A stretch of 64,000 nt of DNA, taken from NCBI GenBank assembly GCA_047967505.1, contig CM106541.1. The stretch is one strand, 5' to 3'. A program made the translations under genes and the position numbers. Below are positions 10,652 through 21,585 of the stretch, one piece after another (position 1 is the first letter of the stretch; each line of letters opens with the position of its first letter). The stretch is from Dipteris shenzhenensis. Its lineage: Eukaryota > Polypodiophyta > Polypodiopsida > Gleicheniales. The notes below the pieces were generated by a model. The model saw only the letters and a program-made list of their open reading frames with translations. It was not told the origin of the DNA and searched no databases.

Positions 10652-13600
10652 ATGGCATCAAGGGGAAGTGAATCATCAATTCTGAACATAAAGAAGTTGG
10701 AAGGGGCACACAATTATGCATTATGGGTAGAACAGTGTTTGAATGTACTTCTGCTTAAGAAGATTTCTAAGCCCATAAGGGTAAAGGGTGTCAAGCCATC
10801 TGACATGGCAGATGATGACTGGGAAGAGCTTGATTTGTCCGCAAGGGCAGCTATCATGCTTACTATTTCTGATACTCTTGTGTTCAATGTTCAGGCTGAA
10901 AAGACCTCTTATGGCCTATGGCAGAGGCTAGCAGAGTTATATGCCCAAAAGAGTTCAGCCAGTAAGGTTTATTGGTTGAAGAAGCTGGTTGATCTTCGCA
11001 TGAAGAAAGGTACAGCTATGACCTCACACTTGAGTGAGTTCAATGCCATCTTTACACAGCTTATTGCACAGGGATTGAACCTTGATGAGGAGTTCAAGGC
11101 TACTTTCTTGTTGTGTACCCTCCCTGAGAGTTGGGACACTTTCAAGACCACCCTGTCTAATTCGAATGTCACTCTGATGTATGCTGATGTAGAGAGCTCT
11201 CTCCTTATGGAGGAGATGAGCAGGAAGAATAATGCGAGCAGCAAGTCTTCAAATGCCTTGCAGGTACAGGATAGAGGCAGGACTCAGCAGAAGGGGAGAT
11301 CTGCTAGTAAGTCCAAATCCTGCAGTCAGTCCCGTGGCAAAAAGGATATTGAATGCTTTTATTGTGGCAAGAAGGGACATGTGAAGTCTAAGTGCTTCAA
11401 GTTCATACGGGATCAGAAAGCCAAGAAGGCTGAAACAAAGGATGCAGGCAGTGGAAGCAAAGGCAAAGGCAAGGCCAAGGTAGATGACTTGGATGCAGTG
11501 AATGTTGCAGCAGAGGACAATGACAGTGACAGTGACAGACATGAGGTATTATGTTCTTCTGCTGTAATTGCACATACTTTGGTTATTGATGGCCATGACA
11601 TGCACACCTGGCTCTTGGATTCAGGTGCTTCTTTTCATGTTACTCCTCATAGGGAGTGGTTTACTTCCTATATAGGTACTCATGGAGTTGTTCATCTTGG
11701 GAACAACTATGCATGTCAGATTGTAGGGATTGGCAGTATACAGATAGTATTCCCTGATGGACGGTCATTTATGCTTGATGGTGTTCGCCATGTGCCGCAA
11801 ATCAAGAAAAATCTGATTAGCACTGGCTTGTTGGATGACAGTGGTTACCACACCACATTTGGGGATTCCAAATGGGTGATTACTGATGGCCAGGGTGTAG
11901 TGGCTGAGGGTTTTAAGAGTGATACCTTGTACCCTCTTTATGTTTCCAGTGCGGGTAATCATGTTGTTGCCATAACCGAGCTGCCAAAGGTTTCATTGTG
12001 GCATAGCCGGTTGGGACACATGTCTGTTAAAGGAATGCAAGAACTGTCACGTTTGGGTTATCTGCCGTCTCTTTCATTTTCAGATTTGCCTACTTGTGAT
12101 CATTGCATATTTGGCAAGCATTCTGCGACTCCTCATAAGAGGAGAACTCCCCAGAATAGAGCACCGCTTGATCTAGTGCACACTGATTTGTGTGAGATGC
12201 CACAGTTATCACTAGGGGGTGCAAAGTATTTCATTACTTTTATTGATGATGCCACACGCAGAGTGTGGGTCTATTTCTTGAAGCATAAAAGCGATGCCTT
12301 AGATGCTTTCAAGAAGTTTGTCGCTCAGGTTGAGAATCGGACAGGTCGTAGGCTGAAATGCCTCAGATCCGATAATGGGGGTGAGTATGTGTCACATGCT
12401 TTTGTACAGTTTTGTGAAGCTAAGGGCATTAAACAGGAACTCACAGCCCCTCATAATGCATCTCAAAATGGTGTAAGTGAGCGGATGAATTGAACTATTC
12501 AGGAGAAGGTTCGATGTATGTTGTCTTATGCTGCATTACCCCATGGCTTTTGGGCAGAAGCCGTGCAAACAGCAGTTCACATTATTAACAGGTCGCCAAA
12601 CAAGGCTTTGGAGTTGAAAGTGCCAGAGGAGGTGTGGTCTGGCAAGCCACCCTCATATAAGCACTTACGTGTGTTTGGCTGCGAGTGCTTTGCTCATGTA
12701 CGCAAAGAACTGCGCACCAAACTGGAGCCAAAGTCTCTCAGATGCATCTTTATGGGTTATGGTGACGAAGGTGAAATGGGGTACAGGTTATGGGATCCCG
12801 TTAAACGGAAGATTATACGCAGCAATGTGTCATCTTTAAAGAGGATAGTGTACACAAGGAACCCGTGCAACCTGTGGAATACAGGAGGGTTATTTATGAT
12901 GATGTTGGACAGCAAAGAATGCCCATTTATATGCAGCAGCAGGCTGCTGCAGATAACCCTGTTCAAGAGGGTATACAGGCTGAAAATCAGCCAGACAATT
13001 TTGCCAATGATGCACCACTGAATATGCCAGCAAATGGGGCTGTAGAACAGCCAGATATGGTGGTACAGCCACCCGTCATGCATGACGAACAGGCTGGACA
13101 GCAGCCTAATCCGGAACATTTTGTTAGGAGGAGCACCCGTGTACAACGGCCTCCTGCCAGGTTTGTTCCAGGAGCCAATAATGTGGCTGATTTTATTATG
13201 CTGACAGATTGTGGTGAGCCTTCCAGCTTCAAGGAAGCTATGGGAAGAACAGAGAAAAGGAAGTGGGAGAAAGCCATGCAATCTGAAATGGACTCCCTAC
13301 TTCAAAATGATACATGGGACTTGGTGCAGCTACCTGCAGGCAGAAAGGTTTTGCCATGCAAGTGGGTTTACAAAGTCAAAGTGGATTCAAATGCTTTACC
13401 GAGGTATAAGGCCAGATTGGTTGCCAAGGGATTTAAGCAGGAGAAGGGCATTGATTTTGATGAGATTTTTTTCCCTGTAGTCAAGATGACTACTTTGAGA
13501 GCAGTGTTGGCTCTTGTTGCTCATGAGGACATGGACTTATGTCAGATGGATGTGAAGACTGCTTTTCTTCACGGAGATCTCCATGATGAGATCTATATGA

Positions 13601-14766
13601 GTCAGCCAGAGGGATATGCTGTTAAAGGGAAAGAGCAGCTTGTGTGTAAGCTCAAGAGGAGCTTGTATGGACTCAAGCAGGCACCAAGAGAATGGTACAA
13701 GAAGTTTGATGCCTTCATGCAGTCCCAAGGGTATCATAGGTGTGAGACCGATCATTGCTTGTACACCAAACGGGCAAAGGATGGCAGTTTGATGCTACTC
13801 ATTCTATATGTGGATGACATGCTGATTGCCAGTAAATCTCAGCAGGAGATTAGTGCTTTGAAGAAACAACTGCATAAGTCTTTTGACATGAAAGACTTGG
13901 GTGATGCAAATCATATTCTTGGCATGCGGATTACTCGTGACAGGTCCAAGGGACTTTTGTTTCTGTCACAGAAGGAGTACATTGACAAAGTACTGCAGAG
14001 ATTTAAAATGGAGGGGGGGAAGTCTATTAGTACCCCGATGCCTCCACATTTAAAACTCAGCAGTAAGGACAGCCCCAGATCAGATGATGATAAGGCTGAA
14101 ATGGCCAAAGTTCCGTATGCATCTGCAGTTGGTTCTTTGATGTATGCCATGGTTGCCACTCGTCCGGATATTGCTTTTGCGGTGGGAGTCATCAGCAGGT
14201 ATATGGCAAATCCAGGCAAGCGGCACTGGGAAGCAGTGAAAGGTGTCTTGAGGTATCTCAAGGGTACCAAAGACTTGTGCATATGCTATGGTAGACACGA
14301 TGCATTGGTGCATGGTTTTACAGATTCAGACTATGCAGGGAATGCAGATAACCGGAAATCCACTACCGGTTATATTTTCACATTTGCAGGAGGTGCTATA
14401 TCATGGGTGTCTCGGTTGCAGAAATGCGTTGCACTGTCAACTACTGAAGCTGAATATGTTGCAGCCACTGAGGCTTGCAAGGAAGCAATATGGCTTACTC
14501 GGCTGGTGGGAGATTTGGGCGTTACAGGAGATATGCCTGTTTTGCATTGTGATAGTCAGAGTGCTATCATGTTGGCAAAGAATCCGGTCTTTCATCAGAA
14601 GACCAAGCACATAGAAGTGAAATATCATTTCATCAGGGAGGTACTGGAAGACAAGCGACTTGAGCTTGTGAAAGTGCATACTGATGATAATCTTGCAGAT
14701 TTGCTCACTAAGAGCTTGCCTACAGAGCGGTTTGCACATTGCCGTCGCATCATGGGATTAGGATGA
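10652..14766 (+). pseudogene. Copia B gag-pol polyprotein, two inactivating lesions
   Basis: Starts ATGGCATCAAGG. Order: gag (UBN2-like core), CCHC knuckle CFYCGKKGHVKSKC (about 11350-11395), protease LDSGAS (about 11616), integrase HHCC region (HSRLGHMS to CDHCIFGKH, about 12000-12120) and catalytic Asp/Asp/Glu (HTDLCE, RSDNGGEY, NGVSERMN), RT with YVDDM (about 13808), and RNase H with TTEAEYV (about 14443). Lesions: TGA at 12491-12493, where the family has an Arg codon after ERMN, and a 1 bp deletion near 12827 relative to A, which shifts the frame between integrase and RT (frame resumes by 12865). All catalytic motifs are intact, so B died recently or is mobilised in trans. Confidence 0.94.
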
Positions 14767-14875
14767 GACCACTCTTATTTTATGGTCTTGTATACAGTAA
14801 CTGTATATTGCTGTAATTTTTTTAAAAAAAAATTCTTTTCTCCCCTTTAGGCACATTGGCCTTTAGGTGGGAGGT
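14767..14875 (+). other. Copia B 3' untranslated region and polypurine tract
   Basis: Short T- and A-rich run followed by cctttaggtgggaggt, matching the same segment of A. The polypurine tract ends at 14875 next to the LTR. Confidence 0.8.
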
Positions 14876-15068
14876 TGTTGGGGTAAAGGCACATTGCCAC
14901 CCCTTTATTAAAGATATGACACCTATGACTGTCTTAAGACAGTCATAGGGGGAAAACCTAATCCTAATAAAACCTATGAGTTTGTGGTGTGGCTCATCAC
15001 TTCACACCCGCATGTTTTGAGTCTCACTCTCTCCCTCTTGTACTTCTCCCACTTTCCTTCTCCCTTCA
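14876..15068 (+). repeat. Copia B 3' LTR (193 bp)
   Basis: Begins tgttggggtaaagg and ends ctcccttca. It is clearly homologous to the A LTRs but diverged in the last ~60 bp (CT-rich end) and slightly shorter. So B comes from a different master copy, not from A itself. Confidence 0.9.
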
Positions 15069-15069
15069 T

Positions 15070-15807
15070 AGACTTCACATGTCCCTTCTTGCCACAGTAA
15101 AAGCATTCAATATCCTTTTTGCCACGGGACTGACTGCGGGATTTGGACTTTCCAGCAGATCTCCCCTTCTGCTGAGTCCTGCCTCTTTCCTGTACCTGCA
15201 AAGCATTTGAAGACTTGCTGCCCGCATTATTCTTCCTGCTCATCTCCTCCATAAGGAGAGAGCTCTCCACATCAGCATACATAAGAGTGACATTTGAAAT
15301 AGACAGGGTGGTCTTGAAAGTGTCCCAACTCTCAGGGAGGGTACACAACAAGAAAGTAGCCTTGAACTCCTCATCAAGGTTCAATCCCTGTGCAATAAGC
15401 TGTGTAAAGATGGCATTGAACTCACTCAAGTGTGAGGTCATAGCTGTACCTTCCTTCATGCGAAGATCAACAAGCTTCTTCAACCAATAAACCTTACTGG
15501 CTGAACTCTTTTGGGCATACAACTCTTCTAGCCTCTGCCATAGGCCATAAGAGGTCTTTTCAGCCTGAACATTGAACACAAGAGAATCACTGAGAGTAAG
15601 CATGATAGCAGCCCTAGCGGACAAATCAAGCTCCTCCCACTCATCATCTGACATCCCAGATGGCTTGACACCCTTCACCATTATGGGCTTAGAAATCTTC
15701 TTTAGCAGAAGTACATTCAAACACTGTTCTGCCCATAATGCATAATTGTGTGCCCCTTCCAATTTCTTTATGTTCAGAATTGAAGATTCACTTCCCCCTG
15801 ATGCCAT
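15070..15807 (-). pseudogene. Copia A gag fragment, cut by insertion of B
   Basis: Starts with ATGGCATCAGGGG at 15807 (minus) and follows B gag residue by residue through the UBN2-like region to the zinc knuckle CFYCGKKGHVKS. The frame then runs by chance into the B LTR and stops at 14974. The knuckle loses its last Cys. Gag would build the virus-like particle and bind RNA; here it is truncated. Confidence 0.93.
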
Positions 15808-17034
15808 ATCAGATAAGGAAAGTACTTGACTCCCTGTAAGTCAAAAAATGACTAAATAAAATTCTGATTTCTCAGAAAACCTGCTCTATCAAGAGCCAGG
15901 AGCACTCACAATAGTGCTGTTTTTACTGTCAAAAAATCTGCAGCAAAACAGAAAATTTTCCCTCCAGTCAGTGTACCTTCTGACACACTGTACTGTGCTC
16001 AAATAGGCATAAAACAGTAACTTCAGAATGCTGCAGCTGTTCCACAAGTGCTTTATTAGTGCATCATCAGCTGACGAAGCACAAAACACTGCTGTCCTGG
16101 ACACTTCTCCCACCTCAGATGAGGTATTGCACTGATTTTATATGCATAAACCACTTGTCATACACTGTTTTGTTCACTGAAAAGAGGCTCCAAACACCTC
16201 AGCCTGTCACAAACCTGCAACAAAGAATGGGACAAATCCCAAGCAATCACCCTTTTGCCAAGGGGATAAAAGGCATCTGAAGGTCTCAAACAGTAACTCA
16301 AGTGCTCACAAGCAAAATCTGGGCAAAAGCCCTTTGATTTGACACCTGTACCAAGTGAAAAACACCTCAACACTGAGGTAGCATACAAAATACAGCGCTC
16401 TCCTGGCACTTTCACCTGACAATGTAATGCATAAACGGCCGTGTGTACACAGTAACAACACAGATCCCAGCGTACAAACACTGAAGAGAAAATCTTTTGA
16501 GCACTGTCAACGATGGACAGTTAGGGACCGAGTAAACTCGATGCGCCCTGGCCAAGCGTGGCTCAACTGAGATTTTTCAAGGTGTCGTACACAGAATGTG
16601 ACCTGCAAGAAATGTCACTGAATACACTGCAGAAACAAGACCAATGTGGGCACCCTGGCTCCACACTGCCTCAAGGCATACACTGCATAAACTTCCAGGC
16701 AAAAGCCCTTTGAAATTGTCACCCAAAAGCTGAGATTTGCACTCAGCAAAAGCATAAAAGCCCTCTGCAAAATCAAGGCATTTGACCTTCCCGAAACAAG
16801 ATAACTGTGCAACCACCACACACTGTGGCACTAGTCACCTCAAGCATGAGGGACACGAGGGTACTTGCTGTACCTTCAACACACAGTTTTGAGAACTGAA
16901 GAACCGGGAATGAAGAGCAGAGTGCTCTCTCTTTTTCTTCTTCCCCAAAAAAAAATGCCTGCTGTACCTGCTGTACCTGCGCAGGGTACAAATCCCAAAA
17001 CAAAAAATCCGAACTGTACCTCCCTGACGCCAGT
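15808..17034 (-). other. 5' leader of Copia A
   Basis: 1.2 kb between the 5' LTR and gag, homologous to 9462-10651. It starts (minus strand) actggcgtcaggg right after the LTR. It contains three short gtacagcag copies and no supported ORF. Confidence 0.8.
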
Positions 17035-17237
17035 TGAGAGGGAATGAGAGAGGGAGTGGAACGAAGGAGACAGAGAGAGAGAGAGGGGGAGACACAAAAG
17101 TGTGGGTGTGAAGTGTTGAGCCACACCACAAACTCATAGGTTTTATTAGGATTAGGCTTTCACCCTATGACTGTCTTAAGATAGTCATAGGTGTCATAAC
17201 TTTAACAAAAGGGTGGCAATGTGCCTTTACCCCAACA
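17035..17237 (-). repeat. Element A 5' LTR (203 bp)
   Basis: Reads identical to 2001-2203. Followed at 17238-17242 by ttgga, the second target-duplication copy, and then by the rest of tandem unit 4. Confidence 0.95.
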
Positions 17238-17257
17238 TTGGATTCATCTAGGTATAT

Positions 17258-17600
17258 ACACTCCTAAGTTGTTCTTCTACCATAGGACAACAGACTATCT
17301 CACCTTGCTCTTCATGGATCAGATCTCTTATGAAATGGGATTGAACCGCTGTACTTTATCTGAGCATGAAATACTAGGTCCTTGATAATTGCGACACCAT
17401 TAGGATAACTGTTGTGTCCTTTGAATGGCATTTATGTCCTCCAAAATCCATAGGAGCTTGATATACTTATAGGTTGTTGTGAATGCCGCTTTTTACTCAG
17501 CTTGTAAGGGGGACTATTGGTTGCTTCTTACTTAGGCATGAGATGGCCCGTGACGCAGCAAGAAATAACTTGTAGTAACCATTAAAAAAGTGTGTGCTAG
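17258..17600 (-). pseudogene. Copia remnant J, RNase H (right part)
   Basis: On the minus strand the reading SKKQPIV, then HFIRDLIHEEQ and EEQLRSV, matches the Copia RNase H region (usual SKKQPTVALSS and HFIRDLV). Several stops and frameshifts. Its continuation is at 1-234, across the tandem array. 17258-17268 is the right copy of the 11 bp repeat. Old; unrelated to A/B at close range. Confidence 0.6.
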
Positions 17601-17862
17601 AAGGGGGACGAGGTTACTTGGTGTCAGCTCCCCTAGCAGTCTGAGGCTTGCTCACTTGAGGGGAGCTAGTAGTAGGATATAGGAGATTGACGAGGCTATC
17701 CCAGAGGCATTGAAGGAGGGGCTAGGTCGGGTGGCAGACCCTAGATGGAGTCGGAGAGAGGGGACAAGGACCTGGGGGGGCGATGGAGTCTTTGACTCAG
17801 TGGGCCAATTGGGGCGAAGTTGGACCATTGACCCCCAACCACTCTCATATGGGCAAATCACT
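17601..17862. other. No recognised gene
   Basis: Short open stretches only; no motif recognised. Confidence 0.4.
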
Positions 17863-18054
17863 CTTGGTGACGCTTTTGGTTATGGGAGGGAGACCGTTTG
17901 TGAAAATTGTAGTTCGGAAGCTTACTCAATAGAAGCATGGCTAATTGGTTATTGTGCACTTGGTGACTCTTTTGGTTATGGGAGGGAGACCGTTTGTGAG
18001 AGGTGTAGTTCGGAAGCTTACTCAACAGAAGCATGGCTAATTGGTTACTGTCCA
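17863..18054 (+). repeat. 96 bp direct tandem duplication
   Basis: Two copies (17863-17958, 17959-18054) differing at a handful of bases. 96 is a multiple of three, so a frame open from 17710 to 18087 reads two 32-residue repeats (LGDSFGYGRETVCE…WLIGYC). The reverse strand is also open across it. I recognise no family; coding status is doubtful. Confidence 0.75.
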
Positions 18055-18109
18055 CCCTGTAACCCAATGCTCCAAGTTGATTTGTGAGAATCTTTACTCA
18101 CTAGGAAGT

Positions 18110-18512
18110 CATGGGCTCCTCTTTTTCATTCTATCTTTAGGTTGAACAGTTGGTTCTGAAGCATGATCATCCTCCTTGTATGCTTTGATCTTGCAAGGTC
18201 TTCCATGCCTCGTGTGCTGTGTTCGTCAGCTGGATGTAAGGTATAGCCTGATCTGCAGTCGTCCTGACGGTCATGGAAAGAGCGACTGCATTCTTAAGTC
18301 CCACTCTTTCACTTTTTCGGGGTCTTTTGGCATTATGATCTTCCCTGAAGCATTCAGCACATCAACTGGTTTCGGCTTTGTGCCTTCCGTCCTCCAAATC
18401 TCCTTGGCCATCCGATGGCTCCGAGGCTTCGCAATTTGGGTTCCGTTTGGCTTCCCAACTCTCCAAAGTTTGAAATGAGTGGGTTGGATCCAACAAGTTC
18501 AGAAGACGGGAA
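18110..18512 (-). pseudogene. Copia gag remnant K
   Basis: Minus-strand reading with several stops, matching the gag of D (26300-26761) block by block: KPKPVDVLNAS here against KPVNVLDAS, KVKEWDL against SVKEWNL, and LQNQLFNLK against LQNQLLNFK. So it is a second, more decayed copy of the same gag family. Confidence 0.6.
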
Positions 18513-19130
18513 TGTCACATGCACCAGTGCTAGGCACAGGTGGCAGTGACAACTAGCTGCACAGCCATCAAATCGCAGCAAAGATTCAGGCCATTTTGGG
18601 ACATTTCGGCAGCCCATTGGCAGGCCCACTAGGTCGCCAATGGGCAGTTGTCAGCATGGACCGAGTCAGGTCAAGGGACCCAACTAAGCAAGTCAGTCAA
18701 TTGACCAGCAGATCGGTCAACTCCTGGACAGATCGGTCAAAACTTCCTTCTGCCAGGTCGGCCTGCTTGCAGCCCTACATAAGGAGGGCCTTGCCCCTCA
18801 TTTCAGTATTCAGTTCCCAGCCTCCAGCAGCACATTTGAGCCCGGAGTTTGGTGTTCTGTTTCAGCAGTGTAGCTCCCTCTCCCACAGTGGTTATTAGGG
18901 GAGAATTTCCGCTCAGTTTTGTATGCCGATTTGGCACTCATGTATAGATAGTAGTTAGGGCATTTATGCTAGCATCATGAATAAAGCAGTGTACAATAGT
19001 TAGGAAGATCTCGTCTGTTTTCCATGCTTGAGCTCTCCTTTGTGGTTAGGGCTGCTAAATACTTCTTCCTCATACCTCACTTTCGGGGTTAGGGCTGCTA
19101 AATGCTTCTTCCTTCTATCATCCTCGCTCT
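18513..19130 (+). repeat. LTR-like block (solo or 3' LTR)
   Basis: Opens tgtcacatgcacc after a purine-rich agaagacggga. It holds repeated GGTCAA/GACCAG motifs (18690-18745), a possible TATA (tacataagg, about 18777) and an aataaag (about 18983). A short ggttagggctgctaaat duplication follows near 19045 and 19088. No partner copy and no target duplication found, so boundaries are estimates. Confidence 0.4.
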
Positions 19131-19155
19131 TCTTAGGTAACTCTAAAGAGAGTTT

Positions 19156-19965
19156 CTAGAACCTAGCTATAAATTCAGCGTTACTCTTGTTATCGAACTG
19201 CCTAAACCTTTCCCAATGGAAGGTCAATTCTTCTTCATGCCTCGGAGGCATGAAAGTGACCTTAAGCTGCTCTACAAATTTGGACCATTGAAGAAGAGGC
19301 TCTTTTCCCGTTTGTGATAAGGACCACCACATCAAAGCATCCTTCTGTAGATGCAGGTCCACATCAAAGCATCCTTTTGTAGATGCAGTGTGGCAAGAGC
19401 AAGCTTCTCGTGGTCGGTTATCTTGATGGGCAAAATATAGCTCAAAATGGCGAATCCAATTGAGGATTTTATCCGCCTCTCTTGCTCCATCATACTTTGG
19501 GAATTCTATTCTCTCTAAGGGTTGGAATTTAGCTCTCTTTGAGGGGTTACTTAAATTGTCATCCCCAAAATTCAGCAATGTCTTAGTCCCACATTTTGTC
19601 ATAATGGATTGTTCAATCATATGGCTAAGCTGAGAAACCAGCTTATCAACGAGGGACTCCTCTCTCCCTCTCGCACTTGGATTATAATTCATATGTATGG
19701 GATTTTGAGTTGAAGGCGTAAACTCAATGCCTTGCTCTGGGATGGACTCGTTTCTACCTTCATTTCTAAACGAAAACTCCCTATCAAGAGATTCTTGAAG
19801 AAGAGATGAATGTAATTCTATACGTGGGTTATCATACTCAATATGTGGGTAACTCTCATCTACATTATCCTCTTTAGGAGGATGTGATGGTGTTGTCTCC
19901 CTATCTCCTTCTGGTAGTGGATGAGAAAGGACAAGTTCATTATTAAATATCCCTTCTCCTTCCAT
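19156..19965 (-). pseudogene. Gypsy gag fragment M
   Basis: Open frame of 269 residues from ATG at 19965. The C-terminal half is a Gypsy retrotrans_gag domain: FPKYDGA, W.RHFELYF, LHLQKDALMWW and WSKFVEQLKVTF. It stops at 19156 within the domain and no pol follows. A direct repetition of the block encoding CFDVDLHLQKDAL is visible (about 19328-19390). N-terminal residues 1-130 are acidic/hydrophilic and not recognised. Confidence 0.8.
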
Positions 19966-20466
19966 TCTTTCCTTTTAGTAATACAAGAGAGAAAATGACT
20001 TGCTGCAATTTCAGAAAAGGGGTTTGTTTACAGCAAAAGTCCAGTGTTGTAGAGTTGGTGGTACTTATCCGACTCCTGCTTCATTTGTGTCGAAAAACCA
20101 CTTCAATTGACCTCTTCTTCCTTCTCTTTTAGCTTTTCTTCCTTGTTTTTATGCTGTAAACTGGTACACTCTGTTTGGGCTACTTGTTTTGAGCGGATTG
20201 GTGCTTTAGATGCCGTTATAGGGGTAACTTGATGGGTGGATCACCTCCTTAAAATCTTGTTCCATTCCGACTTTCCCTTGGGGAGAATGGGGGGGTCTCT
20301 TTTTCCCACGGTTTAAGGGTTTTAAGGGTCTATTCGCACGAGGGGGAGTCACCCCTTTAGGATACCCCGTTCCCCGTCCAAAGACCAGAAAATTCAGAGA
20401 AACCCCTTACCTTATGGCCTCCAAAATCCAAGGTTTGCAACGACCAGAAATATCTTCCTGCAAAAC
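19966..20466. other. No recognised gene
   Basis: Probably leader of M and old flank. Contains ggatcacctcctt by chance (see rejected). Confidence 0.4.
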
Positions 20467-20826
20467 TTGCACCTTTGCTTGCAGCCTTCTGTCCCGAGTC
20501 TTCCGAACTCGCCCTTTGTAGCCAATTTCCTTTTGGCCTGTTGCAGCGACCTCTACTTTGCGCACGCGCCAACCAAGGCACTGCTGCACGCAGGAAGCTG
20601 CAGACCAGCTTTCGGTATCCCACGCCTTTCTTTTCGCCTGTCCCTCTGCTCGCGCATAGCCTTTGCGCATAGCACTCCGCTCTTCTTGTGCCTCCCGTGC
20701 AGCCTTCCTTCCACGGTTCTCTTCCACGCAGTCTTCTCGTGCCCTCTCGTCCTCTGTCCCGCGCACTCTCTTGTTGTCTTGGTAGTGGATCGTCGATGCT
20801 TTACCCCCCCCAAGCTTTACTCTGCC

Positions 20827-21585
20827 ATGGTAGCCGCAACCCCTGCTCCCTTCGACAGGACGTACTCTAGGTATAAGATTCAACCTCCCCCGAGGCCGAC
20901 CAAGCCGCAAGAACAGATTTACCATCTCCAGCAAGAAGTGCGAGACCTGAGGTCCCAACTCACCCAAGCCCTAGCTCGTATTACAGCTTTGGAAGGCCCA
21001 AGGAAGCAGGAGATTATTGCAGCAGCCGTACAAACATGTAAAGCTGAGCCCCCAACATCACAGCTGATTTCCACGGTTAGAGAGCTCATCCAGGTGAAAG
21101 TGACAGCTGAACCCAAGGTTGACATCCAAACAGAGATCCAAGAACATCACCTTCGGAAAGAGAATGCTATGAAGATACGAATAGGGGGAATACCCGATTG
21201 GCAGCACGAGGATGACACTTTCGAGGAGGCAATCGACAGAATCAAGGCAGCAGTCCCGACCATTGATTGGTCAGCAAGCCCAACTGATGACAAGAATGAT
21301 GATGAAGAGGAGTCTTCCCTAGTTTATTTATTGCCTAGGAATGGACACGTTGTCATCACCTTCAACTCGAAGACACTCAGGAAGAGGATTCTACGACAAT
21401 CCTATAAGCTGAAGGGGACAAAGATATGGATTGCTGAGGAGCTTACAAGAACCCAACTGAAGAACAAAGCTACTGAGCTTGCTAAGGTTCGGGCAGCCAG
21501 GGAAGCAGGAAAATGGGCAGTATATTGTGATGGTCTTGCAGTGATTAGAGAATTTAAGACAAAATCTAAAGACCCTCAGTCTTAA
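20827..21585 (+). CDS. LINE-type ORF1 protein (RNA-binding), no ORF2 follows
   Basis: 252 residues from ATGGTAGCC at 20827; the same frame is open upstream to 20467, but that part is Cys/Leu/Pro-rich and looks non-coding. Domains by eye: coiled coil about residues 30-60 (QEQIYHLQQEVRDLRSQL), an RRM-like central domain (KIRIGGIPDW…HVVITFNS…RKRILRQ, about 115-195) and a helical C-terminal domain (IWIAEELT…LAKVRAAREAGKWAVY). Coiled coil, RRM and C-terminal domain is the layout of L1-type ORF1 proteins, which trimerise and coat the element RNA. No reverse transcriptase follows: 190 bp on come AATAAA and a TTTC-rich tail. So it resembles an ORF1-only, half-LINE element, apparently intact. Assignment is by layout, not by alignment. 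Confidence 0.6.
   Translation: MVAATPAPFDRTYSRYKIQPPPRPTKPQEQIYHLQQEVRDLRSQLTQALARITALEGPRKQEIIAAAVQTCKAEPPTSQLISTVRELIQVKVTAEPKVDIQTEIQEHHLRKENAMKIRIGGIPDWQHEDDTFEEAIDRIKAAVPTIDWSASPTDDKNDDEEESSLVYLLPRNGHVVITFNSKTLRKRILRQSYKLKGTKIWIAEELTRTQLKNKATELAKVRAAREAGKWAVYCDGLAVIREFKTKSKDPQS

Larger units (their letters stand above)
9462..15068 (+). mobile_element. Copia element B (plus), same family as A, 5' LTR missing
   Basis: Leader 9462-10651, gag-pol 10652-14766, polypurine tract and 3' LTR 14876-15068. Its 3' end lies inside the gag gene of A, and the next bases (tagac, 15069-15073) are the expected 5 bp duplication. The left copy and the 5' LTR are not present; Gypsy N abuts the leader instead. 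Protein and DNA are near-identical to A wherever both survive. Confidence 0.88.
2001..17237 (-). mobile_element. Copia LTR retrotransposon A (minus), with nested elements B and N and a large deletion
   Basis: The 203 bp LTRs (2001-2203 and 17035-17237) read identical and are flanked by the 5 bp duplication ttgga (1996-2000, 17238-17242). Orientation is minus: 5' LTR on the right, leader 17034-15808, gag 15807-15070, then on the far left the RT-RNase H part of pol (4226-2303) and the 3' LTR. Missing are the end of gag, protease, integrase and the start of RT. In their place lie Gypsy N (4227-9461) and the plus-strand relative B (9462-15068). Identical LTRs suggest recent insertion, so the nested events must also be recent or the LTRs have been homogenised. 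Confidence 0.9.

Noticed and set aside
20230-20255. ggatcacctcctt, the 3' end word of bacterial/plastid 16S rRNA
   Set aside because: The sequence on either side does not match rRNA, so this is chance and not a plastid insertion.
20467-20826. Upstream extension of the ORF1 frame as a PDF1B transit peptide
   Set aside because: It reads directly into the coiled coil without a donor site, and its Cys/Leu/Pro content is unlike a transit peptide. No link to the deformylase exons.
20407-20967. 186-residue minus-strand ORF over the LINE-like region
   Set aside because: Antisense to the better supported ORF1 and charge-biased; no family.
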